From Corynebacterium haematomassiliense (lineage in GTDB: Bacteria; Actinomycetota; Actinomycetes; Mycobacteriales; Mycobacteriaceae), in assembly GCF_013978595.1 (NCBI RefSeq), contig NZ_JACDTZ010000001.1, positions 1,116,001 through 1,180,000 of the forward strand: a DNA stretch of 64,000 nt, in the 5' to 3' direction. The notes below the pieces were generated by a model that was given only the letters and a program-made list of their open reading frames with translations, searched no databases and had not been told where the DNA came from. The translations under genes were made by a program, and so were the position numbers. Of this stretch, positions 63,591 to 64,000 are shown piece by piece; position 1 is the stretch's first letter; every line of letters starts with the position of its first letter.

Positions 63591-63626
63591 CAAAAGCGGC
63601 CGGGGCACCAACGCGCCCCGGCCGCT
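63591..63626 (-). terminator. Terminator of tig
   Basis: A 12-bp perfect GC-rich stem AGCGGCCGGGGC (63595-63606) / GCCCCGGCCGCT (63615-63626), 8-base loop, TTTT following on the minus strand, 12 bases after the tig stop. Confidence 0.93.
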
Positions 63627-63637
63627 AAGAGAACGGC

Positions 63638-64000
63638 TTAGTTCTCCTCGGACTCCTCAGCCTCGTCCTCTTCGATCTCGCCGAAGTACTCGTTCGGGTC
63701 GACCTTGTTGCCGGCCTCGTCCTCGACCTGGGTGCGGGAGATGGCGATGGCCAGAGCCTTGCCACGGCGCACGTCGGAGAACAGGTTGGCAATCTGGCCG
63801 GACTGCTGCAGCTGGGCCACGAACTGGTTCGGGTCCATGCCGTAGGACTGCGCGGTGAACAGGATGTGGTCGGTCAGCTCCTGCTGGGAGACCTCCGGCT
63901 GCTCCTGCTCGGCCACAGCGTCGAGGAACAGCTGGGTGCGCACGGACTCTTCGGCCTGCTCGCGGGACTGCTTGTCAAACTCCTCGCGGGTCGTGCCCTG
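63638..64000 (-). CDS. tig: Trigger factor, C-terminal part (runs off the window)
   Basis: Ribosome-bound chaperone and prolyl isomerase. Only the last 120 codons are in the window; the frame is open to base 64000. Visible is the C-terminal helical chaperone domain ([54 protein letters not shown]) and an acidic end ([13 protein letters not shown]). Its place before clpP1-clpP2 matches the usual tig-clp order. Confidence 0.93.
   Translation of the reverse strand, partial: QGTTREEFDKQSREQAEESVRTQLFLDAVAEQEQPEVSQQELTDHILFTAQSYGMDPNQFVAQLQQSGQIANLFSDVRRGKALAIAISRTQVEDEAGNKVDPNEYFGEIEEDEAEESEEN

Overview
The window is high-GC actinobacterial DNA from a Corynebacterium species. The core gene order (aecD-brnQ, lepA/rpsT, holA, comEC-comEA, rsfS-nadD, proA-unkdh-proB-obgE-rpmA-rplU-rne, ndk-folC-valS-mdh, clpX, clpP2-clpP1-tig) follows the corynebacterial backbone as I know it from C. 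glutamicum. A secreted cutinase-family protein and a PHB-depolymerase-type esterase fit a mycolate-bearing envelope. Many starts are GTG or TTG, and some promoters look leaderless.

Layout. 1-9969: amino-acid genes (AecD C-S lyase, BrnQ carrier), a luciferase-like oxidoreductase, then a GntR regulator followed by a tightly overlapping oligopeptide-type ABC importer (binding lipoprotein, two permeases, one protein with two ATPase domains) and a ribokinase. 9976-18708: an S33 peptidase, a DUF559-like protein, LepA, a CPBP protease, a PemK-fold protein, S20, a secreted esterase, a LysE-type exporter and HolA. 18912-27929: one 9-kb gene for a roughly 3000-residue surface protein with 24 YPDG-type repeats and three nearly identical 88-residue repeats, sitting between holA and comEC. 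27940-35491: a minus-strand run of proA, cutinase, small membrane protein, nadD, rsfS, histidine phosphatase, degV, comEA and comEC. Two perfect, inverted DnaA boxes lie between degV and comEA.

35562-43135 is accessory DNA that splits the proA-unkdh-proB cluster. A FitA/FitB-type toxin-antitoxin pair lies between proA and the dehydrogenase. A lower-GC island lies between the dehydrogenase and proB. It holds gene fragments, a HExxH metalloprotease with a dislocated 3' end, a pentapeptide-repeat protein, a complete IS21-family element with a 6-bp target duplication, and yjdF behind a structured leader that looks like a riboswitch.

43157-64000 returns to the backbone: proB, obgE, rpmA and rplU behind their own promoter and a leader stem, RNase E/G, a TetR regulator, ndk, an AMP-dependent ligase, DUF4233-folC-valS, mdh, a second TetR regulator, clpX, an alpha/beta hydrolase, a lipoprotein, clpP2-clpP1 with a likely ClgR operator, and the 3' part of tig. 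The most notable items are the modular surface protein, the yjdF leader abutting the IS insertion, the paired DnaA boxes and the rearranged metalloprotease locus.
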